NCBI GenBank assembly: GCA_020746105.1
Contig: CM036621.1
Location: 28,671,370-28,735,369, forward strand
Direction of reading: 5' to 3'
Source: Trogon surrucura
Lineage: Eukaryota; Chordata; Aves; Trogoniformes; Trogonidae
DNA length: 64,000 nucleotides
Each line of letters opens with the position of its first letter. The stretch's first letter is position 1. Made by a program: the position numbers and the translations under genes. The notes beneath the pieces were generated by a model that saw nothing but the letters and a program-made list of their open reading frames with translations, made no database searches and was not told the origin of the DNA. Below, one piece after another: positions 36,801 through 48,900 of this stretch.

Positions 36801-39800
36801 ACAAGGACACTTGTAAACACTACCCAAGCATCAGTAGCCAAATTTGTCTATTTGGGTTTTTTTTGTGTGTCTTTATAATATTCTACAGAATTTAAGAAAA
36901 TTATTGTTTTCCATAGGGGTAAAATCTCTGGATATATTGCCACCAATAGGTTATACTCTTTTGAAAGTGAAATAATTTATACATCTGGTAAATACTGGAT
37001 TTAAAATTCCACTACAAATATTGTGAGGGGAGAGATGTAAAGGGCTGTAGCCTTTCTGTTATCACCTCTCAGTGTTGTGCATATATGTGCAGTGATGTGA
37101 TATATTGGTGACTGATCTCCAGTTTTTATATCGCAGATGAGTATTTTCTTGAAAACTGAGTTATTTAGTATTAGGAATTCCACTGATAAAAAAGTGTACT
37201 GATCAGAGAGGATGAACACATTGCAGGTTTTTTTAATTTTCAGATGAAGTGAAAAGTGAATAAACTTGATTTTTGAGTAACATAAATTTGTACTAAATAT
37301 CTTTTGTGTTGGAGTTTTCTGCATAGGCTACAAATAATTGTCATAGTATTATAATGCAGAGCGTTTGTGCATACGTACTGGCAGGAGCATTTTCGGTATG
37401 CCCGTCAAATCACAATCTATACAAGGAAGTTTGCTCGTGGAGTTTGTATGAACAGCTTCTATTACCCAAAGGGCAGCAGCGTGCATGCGGTTCACAAAGT
37501 GAGCTCCAAATCTCCCGTGAGTTTCCCTAAGAGAATACGCGTGTTAATTCAGGCAGTTTGACTACATGCTAGGAACTTTGGAGTGAAATTCTGTCTCGGT
37601 GAAAATCCAGTGGGAAGCTTACTATTAACTTCAATAGATGCAGCGTCAGCCAGTATATTCCAGTGTGAATTTGGTGCAACGTTTTACTCTTCTAGGCAGT
37701 ACTATTGTGAAACTACGGATGTACATTCCATCCATTCACTCAAAATATACCAGGATTAGAGTTAAATAAATAAGCAAGCATGACAGTGTTGATTAACAAA
37801 GTGTGATGTTAAAAGTAGTAAAAATTACAGTTGGACACGACCTACTGATGAGACTACAAGAGCAAAGTAACCAATTTTTCTTCTCTCTACTATATTCAAA
37901 CTTTTATGGATATATTATTGAAATCCTCTATATGGACATGTGCATTGCGTAAGTGTCAGCAGTGTTTGCAATTTTTGTAATAAATACGTAGAGGTAATTT
38001 TCTGTATCTGTTGCAGTCCCTCTACAGAGTGCAGAGGGACTCAGAAGTTCCATATTTTCGTATATTTGCTCTGCCAAGTTTTATTTGAATGGGACTAATT
38101 AAATAATGTCTGCTATGTTTCTTCTGCAGTGTCTCTGGCATATTGAAATTGCATAGTGAGCCAAAGAAACACTATTTTGTACTGTGTAATTATGCACAAG
38201 TATCGTTGACACCGTCAAGCCTCTAAAATATTTACTCAGTTTGTAAAACATTGAGTGTTAAAAATATGAAATACGACTCTGAAATTCAAAGAGAAGAATC
38301 TTTAATCTGACAAAACCATTTTTAAAAAGAATTTAAAATGCGTTTGTTGGGAAGAGGTAGTGGAAAGGAATTTCTTTCAAACAGTGCATACTATTTAAGT
38401 TTGGCTTATTTTTTATTTAGATTAAGCTGACTTTAGTAAAAAAAGCATTATTTAGTAATATGAGTTGAATTTGCATTTTAAACAATTTACAGGTGATTTT
38501 GCTTAGCCAGATAGAAAACACGTTAGTTTGGGGTTTTTAGACACTGGACTGTTTATCTCTCCTCCCTCAAGTCTGTATTTCTTTACAGATATATAAAACT
38601 TTATAGACACATTGCTTACTGAATTTAAATTGAAATCATGATATAATATTCTAGGAGTCTTCTCCACTAAGAGCTTTCCAAACTGTGTCTTTACCATCTG
38701 CTGAACCAATTTTCCAGGCTCAAAAGAGTATAGAAAAGCCAGTTATTAAAGAAATTTTTACCAGTCCAATTCCTGTGTAATGTCCTTAAACCTTGACTCT
38801 TTCTAGACTTGTTCATTATTTCCATGTGTGTGTCTTGAGCAAGAACCTAAAAAGGACTCTGGACTAGATGCAAAAAATGGTGTAATATCCAATTAATTTT
38901 CCTTACACGGTACTTTCAAGTTTCAAATAAAGACAGGCAACCTTTGTATTACACTTGGGTTCACTTTTGGTTTCTTTTTACCATGCTCTCTTTTACACGT
39001 CAATGTAAATTCACCAGACAGCTGAAATCCATTGCTAGTTCTGTCCATCTACAGGGAGAAAGAGGAGGGAATCAACACAGAATTTATATTCAGCTCAGTC
39101 AAGGGCAAGGCGAGAAAAGGAAAGTACCATTTTGCAAAGCAAGGCAGGCTATTGGCAGGTGTAACCCTGGAAATAAATTAGAACAGCTTAGGAGGTTCTT
39201 TGAGATTCTCAAATGACAGACCTTTGCACCAGCTAAGAGTGCGATGAAGTGGCACGTGAACTTTTAAATCTGATGGCATTTTTGTACGCTTGCTAGAAAA
39301 GGAAGGCTACACGATTACCAGGAGATTTCATTTCTTTCAGAGGGAGTCTGCCCAGCTAATCCTGGGACAATTGGCTGTAGCTATTAAAATTGAGCATTTA
39401 CAGTGTGAACCTAGCTGAAGAGATTTAATTAGTGCCTGTTCGTTGGGGAAACAAGGATCCCCTGTAGATCACCGTATTAGTTGATATTGGGTATGTGCTG
39501 GCTATCAACATTAATTTGTAGGAATTTATTTGATTTCCTAATAATCAACTGACCTTGTACCAATTTCATGAGATCTTCATGTGATTGAATCAAACTTATC
39601 CCTAAATTGGACAGGGAATGGACCTAATTTAAACACCAAAAAGTTTTAGAATTTTTAGAAATTTTACATATTTTAGTAGACATCATTGCTCCCTGGGTAC
39701 CGGATTATACTAATTCATTCCAGGCATATACTGACTTTTTGTTCAGTCTTTCTTTGACAGACACTTACTGAGCAAGCACTGCACCTGTTTCTCTTTCGCC

Positions 39801-42800
39801 CAGTTCAGAGATTCCTGCCAAGGGCTTATATAGGATGTAGAAAGTATTCTAGGTAAGAAATTCTCTGCTGTGCTTGTTTGATGTCATCTCCTGTGTCACC
39901 TGTGCTACAGTGTAGTGAACTGAGGTCTCCCTGGGGGAAGTAAAAGGGAATCCCGTGGGAAGCTCAGGTGAGAACAGAGCTCCCTGGCTGAAAGGCTGAT
40001 ATTTCATAGACAAACACAAGTTGTTTGTGCCATTGTGTAAAATGAAACTTTGAATCGGGCATTACTTCAGCCATCAGCTTTGTGCCCAAGCAGTTGCAGA
40101 GCAAAAGTATTTTACAGACTTACTGTGTTTCTGTTCAGGTTTCTGAAATAATTTCTGCCTGCCGAAGAGGGAGATTTCCTGTTGTGTTTAGAAGGAAATA
40201 GGAATATTTTTCTAAAGATGGTGATTAGTATTCAGAGGTCCCACAGCAAGGTTCTGTGTACAAAGGATCGTAAATTATTTTCTGTGTGTGAGGGGGTGTC
40301 CTACTACCTCCAGCATCGTTCGTGTGCTTCTGCCTTTCTGACTGTGTGCTTGTTACAGTTTTATCTCGGACAGCAAGGCTCTGTGCTGCTAACTACAAGC
40401 TTTAGGTGCTTGTGCTTTGTCCCAAACCATTCCCATGCTGAAGTACTAAGTGCTGCAGAGCTGTAACCAGCCTCATCTGCTGCTTCTTGCCACAAGTGGA
40501 GTCAAATGTAACCATGAGCAGGACTCTGGCTTCTCACACTGTGTGTCTGTGCAAAATACAGTAGCTGTTTGTTTCATACTAGCAAGAACCACATATTTCT
40601 CTTTTCTTTGTTACCATATCATTTGCTTTCCTTTAATTTATTTCAACAAAGCAAAGAGCACCTTTCAATCACATAGTCTAGGAACTTTTTGATGAAAAGA
40701 CTAGAGGAAAAGAAATATTTAAGTCCTATGGAATGCCAGAACAGTCTTTCACCTTATTGACACAAAAATGTAACTCAAGTTATAAAAATTAAGAATCTAA
40801 AAAAAGCAAAACAAGATGCAGGACTAAGCTGGTATCTCCTGTAGTCTGACAGTATGAGCTGAATTTTTTTTTTCTGGATTTAAAATATGCCATGTTTAAT
40901 TCTGTAAGCTAGTTCTCTCAGGAAAAAAAAAGAAAATATTGAAAAGAAAGATGTGTTTTGTAGATTGCTTCTTAACTGGATTGTTTTAAAGGTCTTTTGA
41001 GTTTTCCTTCAATTTTTATTTTCAATTTTAAAACAGTAAAAGACTTTTGTTATTTCTGCATCTATCTAAAAGTTCTCTCAAAAAAATTTTCACTTCTAAC
41101 TCACATAGTAGTTCATAACTGCATTAAAAAAGAATTTTTAAATGTAACCAAAAAATTATTTATGCTTCAGGGAATAAATAATTTCCTTGATAATACAGAG
41201 TGAATAATTCCTATAGTGGTCACTCCTGTGGTTTGAATATCAGACTTAATAACACAGTTCTTTTATTCATTATAATAAATCCTATAAATCCACAGAGTGA
41301 TGAGGAAAAGTCTATCAAATAAAAAGACTGACAAGAATTAATGCAAAAATATCCTTTGTTCTCACAACACTGGGCACAATTCCTCATTAAATATATTGGT
41401 GGAGAAATAGCAACAGAAGTCATCTACATACCCCAAATAGTTTAATTCTATTCAGTGGATTTAATTGTTGTACCTGCAGGCAGACGTTAATCTCTTGCAT
41501 GCCATATAAACTTTGCAGAGTGGGAAATTTGCTTTAAATCACTTTGCTATTGAATCCAATTTTCATCCTCACTGAGGGAGAAAATATTTTTTGTTATGAA
41601 TGGATGGTTATGTTTTTTAACTACTTCACTTTTATCACTGAGAATAGCCCTAACAAGGAGTTCCTTCTTTTCCACAGAGTGCTCATAGCTATTTCTCGGG
41701 TACCTCTGTCTACCAGGAATTGTTCCGAATTAGTGAGTTACTGTCAGTCTGGGCAACAGTGCTGAAGTACTCTAGGCGTTTTCATTTTCAGGCAAGATTC
41801 AGCAGTTGGCTGTATCTCATCCTGGAACTCAGCGGAATTCCACAAGGAATGGATTAAGTGCATTGACTGCATTTCTGTGAATACCTCTCCACAATGAGCA
41901 GTTTTTCCTCCGTTTCACAGACGAGCTGGTGCTCAGGGAGTGATTTGCCAGTGCTGAGGAAATTGTATTTGACCAGAATTGGAGCTGAGGAATACCTGGC
42001 TCCTTTGCCTCTTTGTGTAAAAAAATGACACTTAGCACTGTTGTATCCATGATGGTGATCTAGCAGCCCCGAACAAAGAACACTGTCTTGCACAGAAATT
42101 TCAGAGTCTGTTAGAACGTCACACATTTTGAAGGGTTAGAGATACCGGGGGACTGGAGAATAAACACCGGTAGGATCAGTCCTCTGCTCAGGCAGTGGAG
42201 GTTACTGTGGATGCTGTTTCAGCTGTGAACAGAACACAACTCCTTAAGTACAAGAAAATCATTGACAAGCATCCGTATTGTTAACTTGTCATGGGATGAA
42301 TAATTATTAAAAAGGAGGCTTGTGCTGGGTGTGGGTAGGATAAAATTGTTTGCCTCTGAAGTCCTGTTTGATGTAGGCGCTCAGAGGGTGGATTTACTTT
42401 GAATGAGACCCCTGGAGACTTTTTTTTTTTTTTTTTTTTTTTTTGACGGAGGAAAAACCTATACGTAAATTACTTTTTTGTTTGGTTTACAGAAAGAGTG
42501 ATTCCTTGTTGGTCATATTTTGTTATTAATTCCAGACCTATGACAATTTTTTCTCCCCATTTCCCATGCTAGCCTGACAAACACACATCCACACACATAC
42601 AAACACATAAACAATCAATAGTCAAATAGGATTCTGTATACAGTTATGGTATCCGTACTTACACAGGGCAATCACTTTGAAGTCATTTATGGAGATATTT
42701 TTTAGAGTTTCAGGGAATATAGAGTTGGAGTCTATTTTACTATATTACAAATCAGTTTTGGAGAGGTATAGATTTACCTCAGCCATGGTCCATTATGCCC

Positions 42801-45340
42801 AACCTAAGATATTCCTGCATCTACAACATTTTTAAAAGTTATGTTTTTTCTGCAGCTTTAGCTAATTACGTATTGTTGCAGTGAAAATATTGTTTTAAAT
42901 TCCTATTCGATCTTTAAAAGAAACAATATGGCTGCACATCACCATGTTTTCGATGCTTTTGCAGTTCCTTATGCATCCAAGTGGCAAAGGAAGAGGGTTG
43001 CATCAGACCAAAGCACTTGGCCGAGCAGTTTGGGAAATAACAGGCCTGACTGAGTGTGGTGTTGCACCAGTTTTGCCTTCTGTGTTTATTCTAAAATGAA
43101 GGTGTGTGTGTCAAAGGCTCCTAGAGGAAATGAATATGCAGGTTCTAAAACTATCCAGTATATTAACTTGCATGCAGGTAAAACCTAGAGGATTTGTCAT
43201 AGTTCACTCAAAGAAGTGTGTATCATAGTCAGAACCTCATCACAGAGTAGTCATAAACTCAGAAGCCCATTTCCACCATGGTAACTCTCAGTTTAGATTT
43301 TGAAAGGATTTTTGGGACCAAAGTCTAGTTGAAGTTTCCGTGTTTAGAGTTCATCCCTGTTGTTTTGATAAGACCTGGATATGCGAAATTAAACCTCATT
43401 TTTTTCTACATTACTCTCTCAGGCTTTTCCTAGTCTGAAATATAATCGTGGTGCATTTTGGTTTGATAGGTTGTGGAAACAATTGCTGTGCTCCCACACT
43501 GTCATTAGCGGTACTTTCTCCTTCTTCCCAGACAATTGAAATTGTGTTGTTCTTTTTAGGTCTCCTGAGCTAAATCCATTTCGTGCTGAAATCAGGGAAT
43601 CTGGAACAGCTCTTTGTGCTCTGATTATATTCAGGGGGGAATTTTTTCGCGTGAGATTTTTTTCTCTGCTAGAGTAGAGCTACTGCTGTGATTCTTGGGC
43701 TGTAGCTATCCCCTTGATATGACTTCAGCCATCTGGGAAAGAATTATTTAACTAAAGAATTAACTATGCTTTAATACAGAGAAATGTAAGTGCGTACATC
43801 TGAGCGGGAAATGTAGGCCATGCTTTCGTGGTGGAGAAGATGGTCTGGGAAAAAGTAGCTGAAAAAAATTTCACCTGGGCAAGTGAATGCCTAATATTTT
43901 AGGACTGCAAGAAAAAGTAAATAGGAGCACTAGATGTAGAAAGAGTGGACTGTTGAATACAAATGATGCTCTGTATATAGCAAAGATGAGTTTTCTATTG
44001 GAATAATGTTTATATATTTTTGATTACATGTCAAATTGCAGATAAGGTTTCTTAAGAAAGAAATATAAGTGTATTTTAAGATAAGACTCAAGGAATTAAT
44101 GGGACTGGCGTGTATCTTGCTCATGGTCTAGAAATGCATACTTATGAAGGAAAAACAGATTTGTTTTTAAAGAACTTATTAACCTAGAAGGCAGGAATGC
44201 AACAAGATCCCGTAGTATCAAATTTAAAGTAGAAAAGAGGAAGTACGATGCAACATTTTAAAAGTGACAGTGAGTAACCACTGAGGCAGATTTCCGAGGG
44301 AAGAATGAAAATTCTTATCATGTGAAATATTTAAATCATTTGCTTTTAAGTCTTATGTTCTAGGTGAAGCTCTAGTTACCAGCCCTGCCAATGCTTGCAT
44401 GTCTATTTCAGAAGTGGTATGTGAAATTTGATGGCAAATTTTAAGTAAAAACTTGGGCTGTAGTGATCATTGTTGTCTTTAAAAGTGAACTGAGATCTTG
44501 CCTACTCTCCTACTGCAGCAATTTTCACTAAATATGTTCAAGAACTTAATTTAACTTTTTGGATTTTCTTTGCTGTCTGCTTGCACTTAACTGCATAGAA
44601 ATACAGAGTAGTGAGATTACGTGCCAAAACACACATGAAATGAAACCTAAGTGTCTATTTAAAAGATGAAAGAAAGAAGATCTGAATCCCTTAGTTTTTA
44701 TATCACATCTATCCTCAATGTGAGGATTAGTTTCTTTTGGGTCAAAGGAATGCGTTGTAAAATAGACCCGTCCAACCCCAGGAAAATGAGATAGTGGTCA
44801 GCACTGAGATAATGTGAGGGAAATGAAAAGAACTGTGAAAGCTGTTTGTAATATCTCTAAGCAGCTTTAGTTTATTTAACACGTATTTATTGTGATGGTA
44901 ACCCAGACCAAAATAGCATGCTTTGAACTGTGTTCACAGCTAGCCCTCTCTAGAACTACAGTTTAATCTGATGAGAAAAAAACCCCACCCTTCAGCTAAA
45001 TTTCTACTCCTCTGCGTTTTCCCAGTGCATGTAAGGTATCACCCATGTGACATACTTTGTGTCTCCTTTAGAGTTTAATCCACTTGCATGTCTACGTGAG
45101 GTTTTTGTGAGACTTCGTTTGCACTATCAGAATAGTTGCTTTCCAATAGTGGTTGAAAACTTCTTTGTTAGACACGAGTTTGGACAGTCTATTTAACTCT
45201 AACTAAAAATGGGAAGATGCAGCAGCATGAAGCTCCTCTAGAAACAGTATTATTAAAATAATTTCACTAACAGAAGTAACACCTCACTGTGCCCGTATGT
45301 TTCCTGTATTGTGCAAACCACTGAAGAGTAACAAGGACTC
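30861..45340. other. About 14.5 kb without a supportable gene
   Basis: A/T-rich DNA with short frames lacking motifs, among them 32117-32398 (+, 93 residues) and 37367-37561 (+, 64 residues, in a CpG-richer patch). A 25-base T run is at 42420-42444, and a CA/TA-rich stretch near 42580-42620. No CR1 or LTR was recognised here, which makes it the longest element-poor part of the window. Confidence 0.45.
42420..42444. repeat. Homopolymer run of 25 T
   Basis: An uninterrupted T25. On the minus strand it would be an A25 tail, but no AATAAA or retrocopy-like sequence precedes it on that strand, so a simple homopolymer is the safer reading. Confidence 0.85.
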
Positions 45341-45378
45341 TTGTAGCATTATCTAGGCGTTGTAGCATTATCTAGGCA
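45341..45378. repeat. 19-bp tandem duplication at CR1 edge
   Basis: TTGTAGCATTATCTAGGC(G/A) occurs twice head to tail. The second unit is continuous with the CR1 fragment that follows, so the duplication happened at or after the insertion. Confidence 0.8.
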
Positions 45379-45462
45379 TTCCTGCTCTGGCAGGGGGATT
45401 GGACTTGATGATCTTTCGAGGTCCCTTCCAATCTCTAACATTCTGTGTGTGATTCTGTGTGA
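45361..45462 (+). mobile_element. CR1 3'-tail fragment, young subfamily
   Basis: About 100 bases matching the last part of the large CR1: TCTAGGCATTCCTGCTCTGG, then GATCTTTCGAGGTCCCTTCC and ACATTCTGTGTGTGATTCTG. The octamer tail is altered to TGTG forms. It is an extreme 5' truncation on the plus strand. Confidence 0.9.
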
Positions 45463-45864
45463 CAAATGTTTTAATAGGTATTTGTCAGTCTTGAAATCTT
45501 TATGTGATACAGTCTATAATACTGTCTCATGTGTAATATTCTGGCATTTCGTAGTTCTGCATGGGGAACAGGAAGAACCTATAGAATATAGAAGACAAAT
45601 TCTGTGGAATTTTGATAGTTAAAATACAAGTACCTTGGGCATCCGGGAAGTATTTCCAAGATTGCACATATTTCAAAGTCACGTGGAGTTTATGTGACTA
45701 ACTTCCTTTTACAGGCGTGTTCGTTTACCTAGGCAAAATTGGTATTAAGGAGTTCGTTTAAAGATTTTTGTTAAAATTTATAGACCATCTGTCTCTGTTA
45801 CGAAGAGTATCTACCCACTAGAAGTTGCTCTAAAAGTTTTTCATGTAACTGTGACTTGTCAGTG

Positions 45865-45925
45865 TTAGGTTAATGGGTAGACTCAATGATCTTAAAGGTG
45901 TTTTGCAATCTAGGCAATTCTGCAA
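45865..45925 (+). mobile_element. Old, diverged CR1 3'-tail remnant
   Basis: GGTAGACTCAATGATCTTAA, followed by AGGTGTTTTGCAATCTAGGC and AATTCTGCAATA, resembles the CR1 3' end (GGACTCGATGATCTTAAAGG ... CTAAACGATTCTATGA) with many changes. The assignment rests on this pattern only. Confidence 0.6.
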
Positions 45926-48900
45926 TATAGAGTGTAACAATTTATTGATAAGTATGAAGATAAGTGGATAGAGTATAGTGTTATTTTATTTTTGCGTTTC
46001 AAGTTGGAATAATACATAGTTGGCAACCTGCAGAAATGTACTATCCCTTTTTTATGTCTTTCTAGTATAAAAATCTTTAGCACCAGATTTTGACATCACC
46101 TTTAGACTTAACACAAGCCTTTGAATATGATGAAGGTCCTAATTCCTGAATATTATTTTGTTTGTGTCTTTGTTTTGTTGCATTCTGTCCAAAATTATCG
46201 TTTTCAAACCAGATTTGTCTTCTGAATGGAGGAGGACATTCAAGAGTTATATAGGGTTTGAGTTAAGCTTGATTTATCTTGCTATCCATGAGGCTTCATG
46301 CTTATTTAAAGGTTTTTCAGTGATTTGCTGGGATTCATTTCCCTTTCTTCTCCCTGGCCCTCCCCCCCTCCTCATTCAAGTGTTTATTTTTCTCCATCTG
46401 TGCAGAGGACTTATTTAAAAACCTTTCTCTCTACAGTTGTTAGTATAGCATAAGAACAGCCTGAAGACAAAAATATTAACTTTTTTTTCTGTTTGGTTGT
46501 TTGTTTTGGGATTTGTTCGGATTGTTGGTTGGTTGGTTGGGTTTTTTTCCTAACAGGAAACTATGGCTCTGTTTTACAGATTTAAAATTTCACTTGTTAG
46601 TGCATAGTACAGCAGTGTAATGTAGTAAATTAATTTACACTGTTGGATTTTGTTCATGTTCTACTGTGATGTGAGCATGCATTATGCATTTGGATTTTAT
46701 TCTGCCTGTGCTTATTGTTGTTTGCATGTGATAATGTGAAAGGATTAGTGCATTTCCTTTCTTGAGCTTTTATTTCCCTGAATTGTAGACATGAAAAAGA
46801 TGGTGCTGTAAGTGCATTTGTTCTAAGATTATTTAATGGAGTAATAACAACATGGATAATGCAAACAGATAAACACCGATTTAGCTTATAACTTCTGGGA
46901 GATTTGCAGTTAGATCATGCAGTATTTACAGGCATTTCTCAGACTTTTCATGAAGTTTTTTATGGAAAAACACCTGTCTTTGTCTTTTTGTAAATTATAA
47001 GCTTGCTATTGCACCATGACTGTAGAATTTGGTGAAAAACAAATCCCATCACTCAGAACCCCAATATACTAATATCACAGATATTAGTATAATACTAATA
47101 TCAAGTGCTGGTCACATAGTAATTTTGTTCTTCAGGACCTATTTAAGGACTGTGATATATACATTCACAGTAACTAATTTGCTTCAGTAAGTAAAGATAA
47201 AACTTTATTACTTCATTGTTACATCTATAACAAATCAATTAGAATTTTAATGATTACAAGAGTTCATTCTTTTAGAAGTAGAGTACACATTAATATTGCT
47301 GTGAGTTTTGTTTGATTTTTCAGGTTAAAATGCAAACTTATAAAACCACATGGCTTGAGCTAAGATTGTTATTTCTCTAGTGATTGTGCAGCTTTATTTT
47401 AGATGTTGACATACCTAAATGACCTCTTCTTCATACTGGTAGTCAAATGGCCTTCAGTTTCTATGAGATTTTCATTAATCATTTTCACTAAATCTCCTAT
47501 GTCATAATTATTCAAAACAGAGTATAAATCAAATTCTGGGTCATAACATTCCTAGCATTTTCTGGAACTTGTGGCAAATTGTACTTCAAGACAACCAGGA
47601 ACAATACAGAAATTGTCGGTGTATTCATAAAGCAATTCTTAGCAAGACGGTGCTGGCTGTTCGAATAATGGATGACTCGACCCATTTCTCTCTGGGCTCT
47701 GTCTTAGAAAGAGTATTTGTTGGCGTTAGCACAACACAGAAAGTTTTTCTACTTCTTTCCACATCATGCTGCTTTTTTATCATATTTTTGTCTGCCGCTC
47801 AGAAATAATACCCACCAGTGCATCATCAGGTGTCAGTCATGCTCTGTCGTATCTGATTTGTTTTGCTCCCTCTTTTGGACTTTCTATCTTAATTTCACAG
47901 CTGAGTTTGACATTCAAGGTCTCTTCCTGTGCTGATTATCTAGAGATAATGAATGCTGCTTGTATATGTATGTATTTTCACCATAATATAAAAAAAAAAT
48001 TTGATATTCAAAAAATAACACATCAGTCATAGGCTTCTAAAAATAAATAGCTTAATCAAAGACTCAATGCTTCATTCAAATTATGTTTATCTGTGAATCT
48101 TAGTTTCTAAGGAAAGTATAATTACCTATGTGATATCTTAATGGATTTTGACTATAACTTTCGGGATCATTATGATTTGCTAAGAAGCTTGAAAGAAATA
48201 AGATAATCTATTTCAACTCCAAGAGAAAAACTGGTGAAAGACAAAGTTGTTAACAGTTATCAATAATTGATCTTTTGGGTAATCAGCTAGGTATTGCCAT
48301 ATGGAGTTTCAGGTGAAAGATTAAGTTTTCCACTGAATTCAGTGGGCCCTTTGCCAAACTCCTTCAGCAGACCCAGAGTGTGGGACCTGCAGTGGCTGCA
48401 CCAGTCACTGAAATTACTGGTGGAAGTAGGGGCCACAAGAGAACAGGGGGGAATATCATGATTAAGGTTTTACTTTACCAAGATAACCATAGTGGCTGCA
48501 AACAAAACTTTACTTTTACCTCATTACAAAGATGAAATTTGGACAAAAGTAGAGGTGAAGATACAGGTTCCATCCTGGCATGGTGCAAAAGTTAGAGGAT
48601 GCAACAATGATTTCAGGAGCACACTTTCAACACCATGGAGATACTTTTTCTTGACCATGCAGTAAATCTGTCAGGTTGAGGTTAAATACAGTGAACAACT
48701 ATGTCTTCTTCTGTTGTTGTCTATTTTAAAACTAATTTTGATACTGATCTTTCTTAAGTTTTGTCATAAATAAATCAATATGAAATAGCCGATCATAAGA
48801 AATATTTCTAGTGGGGAAATCAGAAAGGTGATATTGTAGCTTTCTAAGGCAATTAGAAAGGCTTTACGAATGGCATTTCACCTCAAATACATCCTGCTTT

